From the NCBI GenBank assembly GCA_022835595.1, contig BQUP01000002.1, forward strand, positions 992,001 through 1,056,000: a stretch of 64,000 bases of DNA, read 5' to 3'. Shown piece by piece: positions 24,298 through 36,700 of this stretch. The notes under the pieces were generated by a model that saw nothing but the letters and a program-made list of their open reading frames with translations, had not been told where the DNA came from and did not search any database. Every line of letters starts with the position of its first letter. The first letter of the stretch is position 1. Source of the DNA: Cystobasidium ongulense. Lineage: Eukaryota > Basidiomycota > Cystobasidiomycetes > Cystobasidiales > Cystobasidiaceae. The translations under genes were made by a program, and so were the position numbers.

Positions 24298-25910
24298 ATG
24301 CGCGGTGCAGTAGGCCAGCAGCAGCAGCCAGCACAACAGCAACAGCAGCAACAACAACAGCAACAGCAAGGATACAACAACGGAGTGATGCCTAACCCAC
24401 ACCAACAGTACAACATGCAGCCCCAACAAGGGCAATCGCATCCACAACAGATGCAACAGCAACAGCAGATGCAGGGCGGCCAAGCTGGAAGTAGTAGAAG
24501 GACTACCCCTACTACTCCTCTCTTCTCTCCTACCCACACTGGCCCTGTGTTAGGAGTACACGACTGCTTGCAAGCTAATGGCGGGAAGCCACTGTACCTA
24601 TGCCAGCCGTAAGTACCTTGGAAGATCAGCTACGATGTGTATGGCCGGCTATGAGTCGCGAAGATACTCTAGATTCACTGACATATAACAATGTGGATCG
24701 CTTGGCCCTCAGATTCGTCAAAGCGGCACTCGTAAAAGGTTCTTTCAGGACAATCACAGCTGTACCCAAGTATGTAGACGGAATGGAATGGGTGGCAGTC
24801 AATCGTAAGCTTCATCCTCTTGGATGCTTGTATGCTCTTGCTCACGCGTTTGAGTGTCTGTGTCTAATCCTTTCGTGTCTTGCTCTATACAGTATATGAC
24901 TTCTTCCATAAGTAAGTGGCTATTCAATGTAGTACAGTGGTAAATACTGATATATAGCTATTCCTCAACCTGACCAGCATCAATCTCTTCCTCGGTATCG
25001 TCAGCGAGCACTGTACGCGGGAGAATTGTCCTACAATGTCTGCAGGACCAGGGTGAGCGGTCCAAGCCAAGCCTGCTATGCCTTTCAAACGTACTGATGC
25101 CTTTCTCTGCCATGTTCCAGAATGGTAAGCACCCTATCAAAGGCATGCTTATATGCTCTGGATAAGAGACTTAATATCGGTGTTATTCTTCCAGGATTAT
25201 ACGTGGACTTCTGGACCAAATAAGAAACAAGTCAAAGTACCCGCTCCTGAATATACAGATTACGTTTTAACCGTAAGTTTGCACTTTTACCTTTTTGTCT
25301 TGTTTCTTTATGGAACAAATGAACTCGAGGGACAAGAGAAACGTCTTGCTACCCAGTTGTTGACAATTGTCTCTTTTATTTCCTTTTTTTTTTCTAAAAC
25401 TAGTGGGCTGAAAAATTAATAGGAGATGAAACAATGTTCCCTACAAAATCTGGAAGAGAATTTAGTCCTTCATTCCCAAAGACTGCAGTTCATTTATATA
25501 CTCAATTCTTAAGAATTTTCGCTCATTTATATCACGCTCATTTTAGAGATATTTTACATTTGAGTTTGGAAGCACATTTGAATGTGAGTATCTCTTACAC
25601 TTTCTCTCTTTTCACTCTCTTGGAGCCGGAATATTTATGCTGACAAGTGATTTTTTTGGAACTTTGTTCTTCCCTTTTCTTTTTATACAGAGTCTCTTTG
25701 CTCATTTCTTGATGTTTGGATTGACATTTGAATTATTGGATCCAAAGGAATGCAGAGCTCCAAGGGAAGGATGGGGATTCGTAGTTGGCGATTTGATGGA
25801 TGTAAGTCTGCTTCATATAGTCAGGAATCATAATGAAAACTCCGCTGACATCTCCTCGACGTGAATAGGCTTGGAGGTCAATGGGCATTCTAGAAGGCGG
25901 ACATGCATGA
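24298..25910 (+). CDS. MOB2: MOB kinase activator (Mob2-like)
   Basis: Mob/phocein coactivator, predicted to bind an NDR/LATS-family kinase (Cbk1/Orb6 type) for polarity and morphogenesis. An N-terminal polyglutamine region (24316-24480) precedes the Mob fold, which begins GGKPLYLCQP and FVKAALVKGSFRTI. The order then is EWVAVNLYDFFHN, INLFLGIVSEHCTRENCP, MSAGPGMDYTW, FPTKSGREFSP and FAHLYHAHF. The Cys pair and the later His pair fit the Mob zinc site. LCxPxVKxALVKGSF favours Mob2 over Mob1. About nine exons, one of which is a 4-nt micro-exon (25121-25124) needed to keep frame between GPG and DYTW. The last exon (about 25869-25910) reads AWRSMGILEGGHA and stop. The start codon is the least certain part. 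Confidence 0.9.
24316..24369 (+). repeat. CAG/CAA glutamine-codon repeat in MOB2
   Basis: Mixed CAG and CAA codons encode an almost pure Gln tract interrupted by PA. A second Gln-rich run lies at about 24440-24470. Mixed codons suggest selection on protein length rather than simple slippage. Confidence 0.85.
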
Positions 25911-26404
25911 TCTCTCATGCGGATCAGCATCTCATCCCAGTCTTTGTTTGTCCGCCCTGTTCAGCTGAGAATGCGATTGGGGCATGCATGCTATCTCGCT
26001 TTTCTTTCTACGTGCTGTTTGTCTCGAGTGTACACCAACGTTATACCGCATGTCTGCGTTCACTTTCTTTGTAGCATTTATTGGCAGTGCAACGTAACCT
26101 AGCTTTTGGCCTCCTTGTTCATCCATTCGTGCTCTCTCGTTATGGTCAGCAAGAGGACAGTGAATCCTAACTTGTGTGCAAGGCCACAATCAAGTGTTTG
26201 CGCAGAGGATTATCAGACAGGCTGATCACGGCGTCAAGTGAGCAAGTAAGGTGGATTGGGGTCAAGCCAGGAAAAGGTCATAATGCTAGATTGCACTCCT
26301 CCAACACTACAATACTCTTCCAAACAAGCATCTTTTTGTTGATGGGGTTGCGAAAGAAACGATAAAAGCAGCTCTCTAGACCAAAGTGACCAATTGGGAT
26401 GCGT
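25911..26404. other. Intergenic between MOB2 and RPS21 3' ends
   Basis: Convergent gene ends, pyrimidine-rich with T-runs. No reading frame here looks coding and no RNA gene is recognised. Confidence 0.5.
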
Positions 26405-26910
26405 TTACTTGGAGTATGTCCAGACGTTCTTTAAGACTGTGTGCGCAAGGTAAACGTTAGTGATGATAATTACTCTACGATGAATGCACTCACGACCGTC
26501 CTGGGTAGCGAGCATGTTGAGAGAGTCGTCGGCCTCGCCAATCGATCTAACGTATCCGGAGAAAGCATAGCTGACGTTCTTTCCGTTGACCATCTTTCCA
26601 TTGTCATCGACCTCTGCGATGTTGATCTGGACGGAGGAGTGGTCCTTTGCCGTGATGAGACGGTTGGTAGCGGCGCCTGTCGAGTGGACATCAAGGTGAG
26701 TTCAGTCAGATGGCGTCCAGGACAGCAATCTGGCTTTGATCTAGATAGAGAATGACGGCGTACACTTTCGTGGCACGTAGAGGTCGACAACAACACCCTG
26801 AGGAGCAGCAGCATGATGTGTCAGTGTCCTGTGCCATCACCATTGCCTCGATGGTCCGCGCCGTCTACGCGGGCACGACTGCAGGACCGACTCACAGCGT
26901 CGTTTTCCAT
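26405..26910 (-). CDS. RPS21: 40S ribosomal protein S21 (eS21)
   Basis: A small-subunit ribosomal protein needed for 40S maturation. ATG at 26908-26910 gives MENDA, followed by an intron after codon 5. Exon 2 reads [13 protein letters not shown] second intron (about 26682-26766) splits the Cys codon, and exon 3 continues [20 protein letters not shown] and [19 protein letters not shown] last intron (about 26437-26494) splits before [10 protein letters not shown] and stop. The total is about 87 residues, the normal eS21 length. Spliced this way, every block aligns with human and yeast eS21. Early introns are typical of fungal ribosomal protein genes. Confidence 0.93.
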
Positions 26911-27796
26911 TTTGAGCTATGAAGAGGCTGCACAAGGGTGGAGCAGCATCAAGTCAATAGGCTGTTCCTGTTCTCGCATGCATTCGCAGGTGTTCTGCAG
27001 CTCCAAGTTCTCCCCTCCTCCCGCTTCGATGGCCGCTGGCTGCACCCGTTCGTTGCTCGTGAGAATTCCTTCAATAAATCCTCAAAAATCGGCATCGACA
27101 CGAGGGCGGGCTTGGAGCTGCTCATCCACATCTTGAAGGCGCTCTCCGTGCATTGCGTGTACTCACTTTGCTGAATTGATGAACGGCGAGTGCGTGTGGT
27201 GGTGGACTCAACCTCGACGAGCGCGAAAAGTCGAAGCAGGCCAGCCAGCCAGCCATTCTCGATCACGGCCTTTGCTGCTGTTCGAGCACCTTGGTCTCTA
27301 CAATACAATACATCGCCTGCAGTCAACTCGCATAGCACAAAGCTTCCATGGATGGAGACATCTCGTTAGTCAATGGAGCCTGCATACTGTGCCATGCTCT
27401 GTCCATGCATTCACTCAGCCGCACTGCCAGGTAGCCCCGTCCAGCTATGATGCCTCGAACGGACGGAATATAGCAGATACACACAGAACTCTCTGACCCA
27501 CACAGACCTACGCACAAGGCTTGTAAGGATTACAGAGAAAGCCGCTGATAGACCAAATTGCATCAAAGGTATTCGTGTATAGTCAGTCGAGTGGCGATAG
27601 CGAGTTTCCTTCTTGTTTCTGCTTCTTGCCTTGACCTTTTGATTATAACCTATGCTACGCTCCTCCTTGTCAGGGCGACTTCCTGTGTGCATTGATGTAG
27701 TTGCATTCATATGCAGTGCATACTCGAGTATCCTTGGGGTCTGGCCACCACTGCCGCTCTGTCTTAGCATGACCAGCAGTGACAGCTTCTCGCACA
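26911..27796. other. Divergent region between RPS21 and CDC123
   Basis: About 890 bp hold two promoters facing apart. ORFs of 64-143 codons occur but overlap promoter-like DNA and have no recognisable product. A short ccag repeat sits near 27240-27253. I find no clear ribosomal-protein promoter motif. Confidence 0.45.
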
Positions 27797-29185
27797 ATGT
27801 CCGCAGAAGATGACGAGCCAGTCGCATCAACGTCTGCCCCATTTCCAGAAGCTACTCTCAGCTTTCCGCCCCTGACTCGAGCAGCAGTCGATGCTTGCGC
27901 TTTCAAGTCCTGGTATTCGAAATTCAGGCGTATCACTCCCAAAGCTACAATTCTAGACCTCGATGACGGATTCGTGGACTACTTGAAAGCAGATGGACTC
28001 TTTCTACCAGACAACGACGACGACGACGAGTCTGATGATGCGTATGCAGTCGATACATCAGCAAGCACAAGAGTAGCTTCTGATTTGAATACTGATGATG
28101 TCGATCACGCCCGTGGTTTCGCAGCTCGGAGGATCCCAACGGCGAAAAAGCTGGCACCGACGATGAAGATGAAGATACTGTACAGCGTCCTCAGTACGAC
28201 TTCTCCAACCTCAGTCCCCGGATACAAGCAGTCATCAGCGAATATGGAGCTGTTTTTCCAAAACTCAATTGGTCGAGTCCACAGGTTTGTTTGCCTTTTC
28301 ATTGTACAATTACATCCAATGCTTAACAAAGCATTACAAACGCAGGATGCCGCCTTCATGTGTGCTGGACCACCGCTGCAATGTGTCAATCCAAACGAGG
28401 TATATCTGCTACTCAAGTCATCGGACTTTATCACGCATGACCTGGACTTTCCTTATGAAGGCTGCGAAGACGTAGATCAAGGCGAGGCACCATCAGTAGC
28501 ATATCACCTCGTTTTGAAGAAGTGGTTTGAGATGCCAAGATCCCACGAATTCCGATGCTTTGTGAGGCAACGGCAGCTCATAGGTAAGTCGGAACTGGAG
28601 TACAAAGCCATGCGGAATTGCTCGCTAACTTGACAATGAACATGTACAATCCTCAAAGGTATCTCTCAGCGGGACAGCAACTTTTATGACTTCCTACAGT
28701 CTCCGTCTCTGCAAAAACTTTTTATTGACAAGATCCAAGACCTGTTTGAAAAGCATATACAAGAGGGATTCCCCATTGATGACTGTAAGACTTGGAATGT
28801 CAAGCAAAGATATCTAGCACAGCTGACAATATTCACTGCAGTCGTATTTGACGTATACGTGACAAGAGACGAATCAAAAGTCTTCCTTATCGACTTCAAT
28901 CCTTTCGCGCCTACGACAGATCCCTTACTCTTCTTTTGGGAAGAGCTGATACCAGGGATACCACTTATTCCATTTTTCCGAGTCATTGCCTCTGAAATAC
29001 AAGCATCACAAGCTATGCCAGCATTCAGTCATAATCGCTACCCTCAAGAAGTCGTAGGAATGAGCGATGGTGCGAGTATAGCAGAGTTTGCGAAAAAGTG
29101 GAGAGAAGCATTAGCCGATGCTACGTTTGGTACATCTTCAGAGTCAGCAAGTATCCCGTCGGTGCAAGAGCCTACTGGACGTTAG
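27797..29185 (+). CDS. CDC123: Cell division cycle protein 123 (eIF2 assembly chaperone)
   Basis: An ATP-grasp-like D123 protein that helps assemble the eIF2 heterotrimer. ATG 27797-27799 starts MSAEDDEPVASTSAPFPEAT. VDACAFKSWYSKFRRITPKA matches the D123 N-terminus. An acidic stretch of Asp codons follows, and the intron at 28042-28124 restores the frame to DDASEDPNGEK and NLSPRIQAVISEYGAVFPKL. A second intron near 28286-28345 gives SSPQ|DAAFMCAG, then NPNEVYLLLKSSDFITHDL. EFRCFVRQRQLIGISQRD spans another intron, and VFLIDFNPFAPTTDPLLF carries the conserved DFNPF block. About five exons. The ORF reading through the first intron is a shadow. Confidence 0.92.
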
Positions 29186-29295
29186 CTACCAGTATGACTC
29201 AGACTTTCAAGGCTTATTCACTGTGTGTACATGAGAAAATTGACAACATGGATATGTACCAACAAGTAGACTATATAATACAAGGTCGGAGTAGC

Positions 29296-32208
29296 TCACG
29301 CTTCCGGCTTAATGGCTATTCGCTTTGAGCCGCCCTTTGCTACCCAAGATGACTTAGGATGTATCGGTGCTAAAGGAGTGATTGTTCGTGACGCGACTTG
29401 TAATACTGATTCCACTCTCCTCTTCAAATTGTCATGCGTTGAATGTACGCTCATGTCCTCCAACGTCACATCTGCTACATGGTCGTCAAGACGTATGCGC
29501 AGTACGGGACCATGTACCTCCGGCTCCCTTGGTAATTCACCTATATGCGAATCATGACCGTTGACCTTAGGCTTCGCGTCTTTGTCTCCATCTTGTGCTG
29601 CATCGCCTGAACCTGTATCTCCCGACTTTGTCGGCTTTGTCTCGTCACTTTCCTGCGTTTCTTCAGCTTTGTCTTCCATCTTTGCTTGCATTTCCGCATT
29701 AACATACTCTGGACCCAAGAACTCGACAGTACCGAAATGCGAATGCAGGAAGGCAATCAGTCTGTCTAGGTGACTAGGAGTATCGGGGTGCTCGGATGGT
29801 GCTAGTTCGTAGTTTTCCTCTTGATCTGCGTGGTGATGATGCGAGTGCACGGAGGTTTCTGCGATAACAAGCTGTTGGTGATGGTCAAACGCGAGAAGGT
29901 ATTGAGATGCATGCTTACTTTTGACTGAAGCCGGACTCGTATCGATACCCATCAAAAGAGCCAACACAGAGTCGGCAATCATATCATTCGTTGATCCGCC
30001 TGTCCACTCCATCGTGACTTCCCGTCCGTCGCCACCTCCAGGCTTGAGGTCCACGCATTTCATTACACGCATCGTCAATCTACCTTCTGGATCCTTGCCG
30101 ATCTCGACACTCCCATACATGCCTTCTAAATGCCATTTGATCAGGTCCCAGCCTACATCGATATTGATCCGCTGTCTTTGCAATATAGAAGTTGTTGCTA
30201 GACCGGCAAAGGCCTGGAGGTCGGATGGTGCCAGTAATGTGTATGAGCCATCCTTTGCAAGCAAGAGGCCTGAGAAGGAACTCCCTTGAGTTGGCCGCTT
30301 CTCGGCAAGTGATCCAATAGCCTGTTCCCTATTGTCAGCATAAGACGTGTATTAGCGCTGATTTAATACTTACCTTGGCTATCCGTGTAGTAGTCAATTG
30401 AATCTTGATCTTGTCTCGGACATTGCTAGGCGTGTAGATCTGAACATCCTGTTGTTTCTCCTTGTACTTGTTCTTTAGCGCGTCTCGTAATCTGAACATG
30501 TTGTCCCTCGAACCATGACACAGGATAAGATGTGTAGGCTTGCAGTAATCGATGAATTGCGAATTGCCCGCAAAGTCGACGTGTGCCGCAAAGGAGATAT
30601 AATGTACCGTCATTCGGCGTACTATTCGCTTCTTACTAATAAGGGCTTCAAAATCGCGAGGTTCGTTCTGCATGTCCCTGGCTAGTGTGCCTTCAACGGA
30701 ATAACCGCATAGCATTAAACCGTTCTTCGCATCAGGTGCCCATTTCTCCAGTAGCTCTCGACTTGGACCAGACTGCAGCATTCCTGGCGATGCCATCACT
30801 ACACATGGCTTCGAATCGTCGAAGCGATCTTTCTTGCCTATGCCTCTGATTTCACGAACGAACCCGCTCTTCTTAAAATCGAAGGGGTTATCTCCTCGTG
30901 CGACTCTCGCTTGTATGTTGGAGTTTAGAGAGTTGCTGTATTGTCTATAGACAGACATACATCTACTGGCCAGCCCACCCACAAAGTAGATAGGGAAGCC
31001 CTGCAGATCCGGCCGACTCTTCCAGTATTCTTCCAAGATGAGAAGCAGTTCTTGCGATCGTCCAACGGCGAAGACCGGCATCAGAACCTTTCCACCCCTC
31101 TTCAAGATATTCGCTACTGTAGAAACGAACAATTCTTCCTTCTCTTCTCTAGGCTGATGGTTCTGCACGCCAAAAGTCGACTCGCAGATCATGACATCGG
31201 GTGGACGGCCCCAATTAGGTTCCGAAGCTGGGATGAGATGTCGGTCCTCTTCTGTGGAATAATCTCCAGTATACAGGATACGTGCGCCGGCAATTTCGAT
31301 GAGGAACATGGCAGCGCCGAGGACATGGCCTGCGTGGTAGGATGTGAAGCGGATGGTAGTGGATGAATTAGCGGTAGAGGGGACAGTGACTTCTTCTAGA
31401 AAGTTGACAGCATCGATGGAGTCGAACGACCGCCGCAGCTCTTCCTCGTTGTAGAGTCGGTCATTGCCGTCGCCTTCATCCGTGGCGTTCAGACTGCATG
31501 CATAGAAAGCAATTAGCGCGAGCCAGAGTATAGCTGACCCAGCACTCGCAGACTATAACTCACCTGATCTTGACGAAATCCTTCATGAGGTAGTAGTAGA
31601 TGGCTTTGGTCGCACGTGTCATATATACTCGGCCCGTTCCTTCCTTGAAATTGGTCTGCAAAGTGGATAGAGATGCAGAAGTAGGAATAGTACGGTCAGT
31701 ACATATTCCGTGATTGATTTCTGTCTTTGCATCGCATCCAAGTGCGGTTCTACCAGATTCTTACCTTCTCCATGACATATGGAAGTGAAGCCGCATGGTC
31801 GACGTGAAAACTATAGACGGCAATCAGAACGAAAGCAGTGAGGTTTGCGAGATGGATGGGCCCTTACTGAGTAACAAGAACTGCATCGACTGTAGACCAG
31901 TCCACTTCGTCAAAATACGGCAATGCAGAGAGGCCGGATTCTCCTGGATGACTGCCAGCATCACAGACGATTGTTCTTCCTCGGTATTTGATGACACAGC
32001 AAGAGCGGCCTACTTCTTGGCCTGTGAAGTCAATCCGAAACCGGTCAGCTATACTGCTAAGGCAGTGTGGTGTTGTGCTCGTCCTACCCGCTCCCAGCAT
32101 CTGTATCTGGATCTCGTCGTCCAGCTTGCTTGTGCTTCCATACTGCACGCCAGCCGGCGACACAATCGCGTCGAGGCCCTGGAGAGCATCAGCCGAGCGT
32201 TTTGTCAT
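29296..32208 (-). CDS. YSH1: mRNA 3'-end-processing endonuclease YSH1 (CPSF73)
   Basis: A metallo-beta-lactamase/beta-CASP nuclease that cuts pre-mRNA before polyadenylation. It starts MTKRSADALQGLDAIVSPAG, with LGAGRTSTTPHC and YRGRTIVCDAGSHPG. The metal motif HFHVDHAASLPYV is split by an intron: LVT-H ends one exon near 31870 and FHVDHA begins the next at about 31809. TGDYSTEEDRHLIPA supplies the Asp ligand. Beta-CASP motifs include CESTFG, PVFAVGRSQELLLIL, VVMASPGMLQSGPSRELL and FAAHVDFAGN. The C-terminal dimerisation region (29296-30320) follows a final intron, with a variable acidic Lys/Asp/Glu linker and His-rich HSHHHHA. It is convergent with CDC123 and divergent from NAA50 (170 bp apart). 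Confidence 0.94.
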
Positions 32209-32377
32209 CTTCGTTGGAGATGCTACCGAGTGTCTTGATATGGCATTGTTGTGCTGGAGAAGAGCTTGAGTGAGGTCAAAAGAAAGCTGCTCGATTGCCT
32301 TTTTGTAGACGAGACTCTCGTGCAGATTGCATTACACATGCATCCACACCAATCCACGAGCATCCAGGATTTCAAAC

Positions 32378-33453
32378 ATGGCTGCAACCGCTTCGCTGTC
32401 GATGCCTGGCCTGCCTGTTCACACACCACCCACCGGCCTCGCTGCTGGACCTGAAGGCAAACGAGCGAAACGCATCCGCGTTCCACCAAAGATCAGCGTT
32501 GGCGACCTGTATGCCGTTGACACCTAGATTGCACAGAGCGATGGAGATAAAGCTGAGACCGTGTTCAACAGCACACCGAACAACATTGGAACCCTCCGAA
32601 ACCTCAAGTATGCTGGTTTGGTTATGAGCACATGACGACGACCGACTAACCTATACAATGTGCCAATGTAGCGCTGTCCTTTTCCCGGTCAGATACTCTG
32701 ACAAGTTCTACAAGGAGGTACTGAGTCCAGAGGTGAGTGGGCCAGTGTGAGATTGTGCAAAGATGCGAATGCTGATGTGGTACTTGCAGCTCGAAGACTA
32801 TTGCAAGCTCGGTAGGGTTATCCGTATCGGGAAAGGTTCAGTTCTGTTCTAAATGCCCTCCCCCGACAGTCTACTACAATGACATCCCAGTTGGCGCAAT
32901 ATGCTGCCGTTTCGAGCTCGACCAAGATACCAAGACAGGAGCCAAAGACGCCGAAGCAAAGCGACCAAATGGCAGGCTGTATCTCATGACACTGGGCGTC
33001 CTAGCGCGTAAGTACAGGATGGCATTATACTCGGGAACCACACGTTGACGGCTTATTCCTGTCAAAGCATACCGACGACAAGGCCTAGCCACCAAGCTTC
33101 TCAGTCATGTCCACAAAAAAGCAACCGAAGCATCACTAGCAGCGCTACACGCCCCTTCATCGCCAGCACCAGCGACTACAGCAGCGACAGCGAAAGCCGC
33201 CAAAGACAAGAAAGACAAAGGAAAAGGCAAATCAGCGGATTCTACAGCTGCCTCCGCACCTCCCGCTGCCCCTCTCGGTCCAATCTTGAGGTCAATCTTC
33301 GTACATGTACAAACTTCAATGGAGGACTCGAAAACATTCTGGCTTCAACAGGGTTTCGAGGAGAAAGAGCTCATCAAAGACTACTACAAGAAAGATATAG
33401 AAGGGCCGAGAGATGCTTGGTTGCTTGAAAAGGAAATTGACTTGTCATCTTGA
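32378..33453 (+). CDS. NAA50: N-alpha-acetyltransferase NAA50-like (GNAT)
   Basis: A GNAT-fold N-terminal acetyltransferase of the NatE type, acting on nascent proteins. ATG 32378-32380 starts MAATASLSMPGLPVHTPPTG. KISVGDL then joins TPNNIGTLRNL over an intron of about 60 nt that removes an in-frame TAG. Further exons read NAVLFPVRYSDKFYKEVLSPE, LEDYCKL, VYYNDIPVGAICCRFELD and LMTLGVLAPYRRQGLATKLL. The last contains the acetyl-CoA loop RRQGLA. IFVHVQTSMEDSKTFWLQQG and DYYKKDIEGPRDAW complete the fold. Compared with human NAA50 there is an extra Ala/Lys-rich insertion of about 50 residues (33120-33280). Six or so exons. Confidence 0.9.
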
Positions 33454-33706
33454 TGTACTGTTTCAGTAGTGCGACGGTTAGCTTAGGCATGGTGCAAAGA
33501 AGTTCCAGTCACAGACCATAGCACGTTCTCTCCTTCCTCGAGGCTTAACTGATTGTCCGTTGCTTTCAATGAGGCCAAACCTGATTACTTATGTACGGAA
33601 TGCCTGATAACGATACAAAATGAGTTTGCAAAGCTAACTTGCATGCGAGTGGATCTATGTACAGAATTAGAAGAAAGAAGAGTCCGTTGTGCCATACGAG
33701 GCTAGT

Positions 33707-36700
33707 CTAGTAGAAGAAGTCTTCAGTGATGAGTTCAAGATTACCGCGTTCGTCACCTCTAGCGATCTTAGAAGGGCTGATACGCTTTGCAACCATGTTG
33801 CGCAATAAGTTGTTCAGGGATCGTGGCCCGCAGCCTAACACGGCATGAACGAAAGGATTAGCCCTTGGAAGTTTTTGCACTGTAAGTGGTGACGGGCACT
33901 CACATCCTACGATAATTTTGCCTTGAGAGCGTTCAATCTCTGCATCTAGGATACCGGGTAGATCAGGTCTGCCGTTCCTTGCCAATTCCGCCATGACGCT
34001 CAAATCCTCTTTCTCCTGTTCGCTCATGTCAAACTGGCCGACCTCTTCATCACTCAACAGAGGAAGGTCTGCAGCAGAGTATCGTTGCTTTCTGGAAGAT
34101 GGTGTTGCCTGCCCACTAGCCACGAAAGAATCCTTGTCTCCATCCCCGTAAGAATACATTGACTCTTGTCGGGGCGAGCCAGATGTGGGCGGATATGCAT
34201 GCGGTCTGTTTGTTGATGATAGAGGCGGCTGGAGGGATGCCTCATCTGCGCTCATGTCGCCCGTGTCTATCATAGCACCAACAGTAACGCGCTGATTAGA
34301 CTGTGCCTGTTGAGGTGTCTTCTTCTTCCTAGACAGCCCCCTCCTCAATTTACCCTCCTTCTTGATATTTCTTGACATTTCTTCATCTTCAAAAGTAGGA
34401 CGTTCATCCTCACCATCGAAGAGTATCATATCTGTAACGCTGAAATCCGCATTTTCAGATGAATCCACTTGATCCGCTTCTCGAGTATAGTTGCTAGCTG
34501 AAGAAGGATAATCGCTCCCTTTACTACCTGGCCATTCGTTTGAGTCAACCACAGTCTGTGAGATATCACTATAGCTGCTATCGGTACTTCCAAAGCGGCC
34601 ATGTCTTCCATTTGCGCCATTTCGTGCAAAACCAGGTGCAGGAGCACGGAACAGATCGCCACCTGGTTTGCTTTCGTCCATCATAGCGTTTGGCGTGTAC
34701 GCGGATATTGGCGTACTAGCTCCTGGTGTATTGGCAGCTGCCAACCGACCTGAGTCGCGTGTGACGAACAGATCAATGCGAAGTCTGGAGGGATCAGATA
34801 TGTCTAGACAGCGTCGGAGGACAGGTGCGATCCAGGCGAGATGGGCTAGCGCGACGAAGGGGAGAAGTCAGTGAACAAGCCTTGAAGTGAACAAAGCTTG
34901 AGAGGCGATTAATATGATCACTCACCATAATCTCGCAAGACCCATACGAAGCGTACCCTCGAAACATTCGTAGGTTTTTTGCTCTTCTTGCCTTTACTCC
35001 ACGAAGGTTGTTCTCCTCTAAGAGCCGCGTCTTTCTCCGCCATCATATAGCACAAATGCTGCAGTACCGAGACTGTATAAGTGACTCCTGTACCAGCAGC
35101 GAAAAGTACTACCGTAGAGAAATCATCCCAATGCACACGAGCCGCCGAGCCTGCCGCTAGATAGGTCTGTGCTCTGACAAGAACTCCATTACTTTGACCG
35201 CTGGACGTATTCTCCCCTTCCTTATTAAAGCCATTATCGTGACTGACTAATCTTCTCCTCTTCTGGCAAATACTCTTGAACAATCTCCGTGTAAAGCCTT
35301 TCCTCACAGACATAAGCAGGATGATCTCACTACCGCTTCTATCGCCAGTTGGTAAATTTTGTTCGATGAGGGCTTCCGTCATGTTTTGTGCATTGACAAT
35401 AGAATAAGGATGGCTCTGCCACCATCTTACGGATGGTAGAGTAAGTTGAACGTGTTGACCCGCTTTCCAGTTCATATGTCTCGGTGTGTGAAGAGTGAGT
35501 TTGATGACTCGGCCGGGAAGAAGCTGAGCTAGAGCATACCCTCGTGGAATAGTCTGCAGAAGGGAGGCGGAATGCATTGTGAGAGTATTGCCTGTCGCAT
35601 TGCGCCCAGTCATTGCATTTGACGATGAACGAGCAGCGTCATCGTTACCGGGTCCAAAGGCATACACGGGTTGTCGAGGCAGCGGAGCTGCAGCAGCCAG
35701 TGAAGGATTTGCGTGCAAATTGTTTGTAGATCTAGAGGCAGCTGACCATTCTTCGTCACCATAAGGTGCAGTACCTCCTAGACCACTTTGCTGAGCAGCA
35801 TACGGGTAATGTTGGCTGTCGCCACGAGAAGGAGAAGTGATAGCCATGTTATTGACAGCAGCATACTTCTGTCCTTCAGCAGAAATTCTCTTTTCAACGT
35901 TGTGCACTCTGAATCCTCCCTCTTTCGCGCTCTTGGATGTGAACTGCATTCTCCCAATTTTCCCTTCACCGAATAGAGGTATATCTTTACCATGATTTAA
36001 CCATACCCAGACGCTTAAACGTACTAAGCGTTCTAAAGCCCATAAACATACTGCTAGTAATGCCCATCCTTGTAGTGCTTGATAGTGAATAACGATTGTC
36101 ACTAGGAAGATTAGAACTAGTAGGACGTGTGAATAATAGAACAATTCGTAGAAGCGGTTTCGGAAGGGTTTGAAGGATAACAAAACCATAAGCGTAAGAG
36201 CGATATACGCCTGTTAAAATCGACGATATGAATCAGCTACTTGTGCAGCAACGTGCGAAATACGTTTAATGAAAGAGACCTACCGCGCCACCAGCTGCCA
36301 ATCTATGCCATTTCCATGAACAGTACCAGGTAGGTTCACTAAAAGGACTAATATCGATAAACAATTGTTTTGTCCATAATCCGGCATGAACAGTAGACAA
36401 TATCCAAATAATTCTACCAATCCACCTATGCCAAAAAGCAGTTTTATCAATATGTAGATTCGTAAAGAAGGGCGTCGCGAATATGTTCATTGGCCATTGT
36501 TTTAAAGCTAAAGCAACTGATAAAGGTAATAGTGCGTATGCTATTAGTCCAATTCTATTTCCAGATGCCCAGAAATTCTTGTCGATTGTATAATTTGGAC
36601 CCGCCAGCAATGGGTCTGTTAAAGGTGACCAGCCATAATATGCTAGACGCCGTTTATAGAATAGAGGGGCAGAGGTCGATAAAGCCGAGTTAATGTATTC

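Noticed and set aside
24186-24539. Cys-rich minus-strand ORF of 117 codons
   Set aside because: It is the complement of the CAG/CAA repeat and nearby MOB2 coding sequence; the Cys runs come from reading GCTGTTG repeats.
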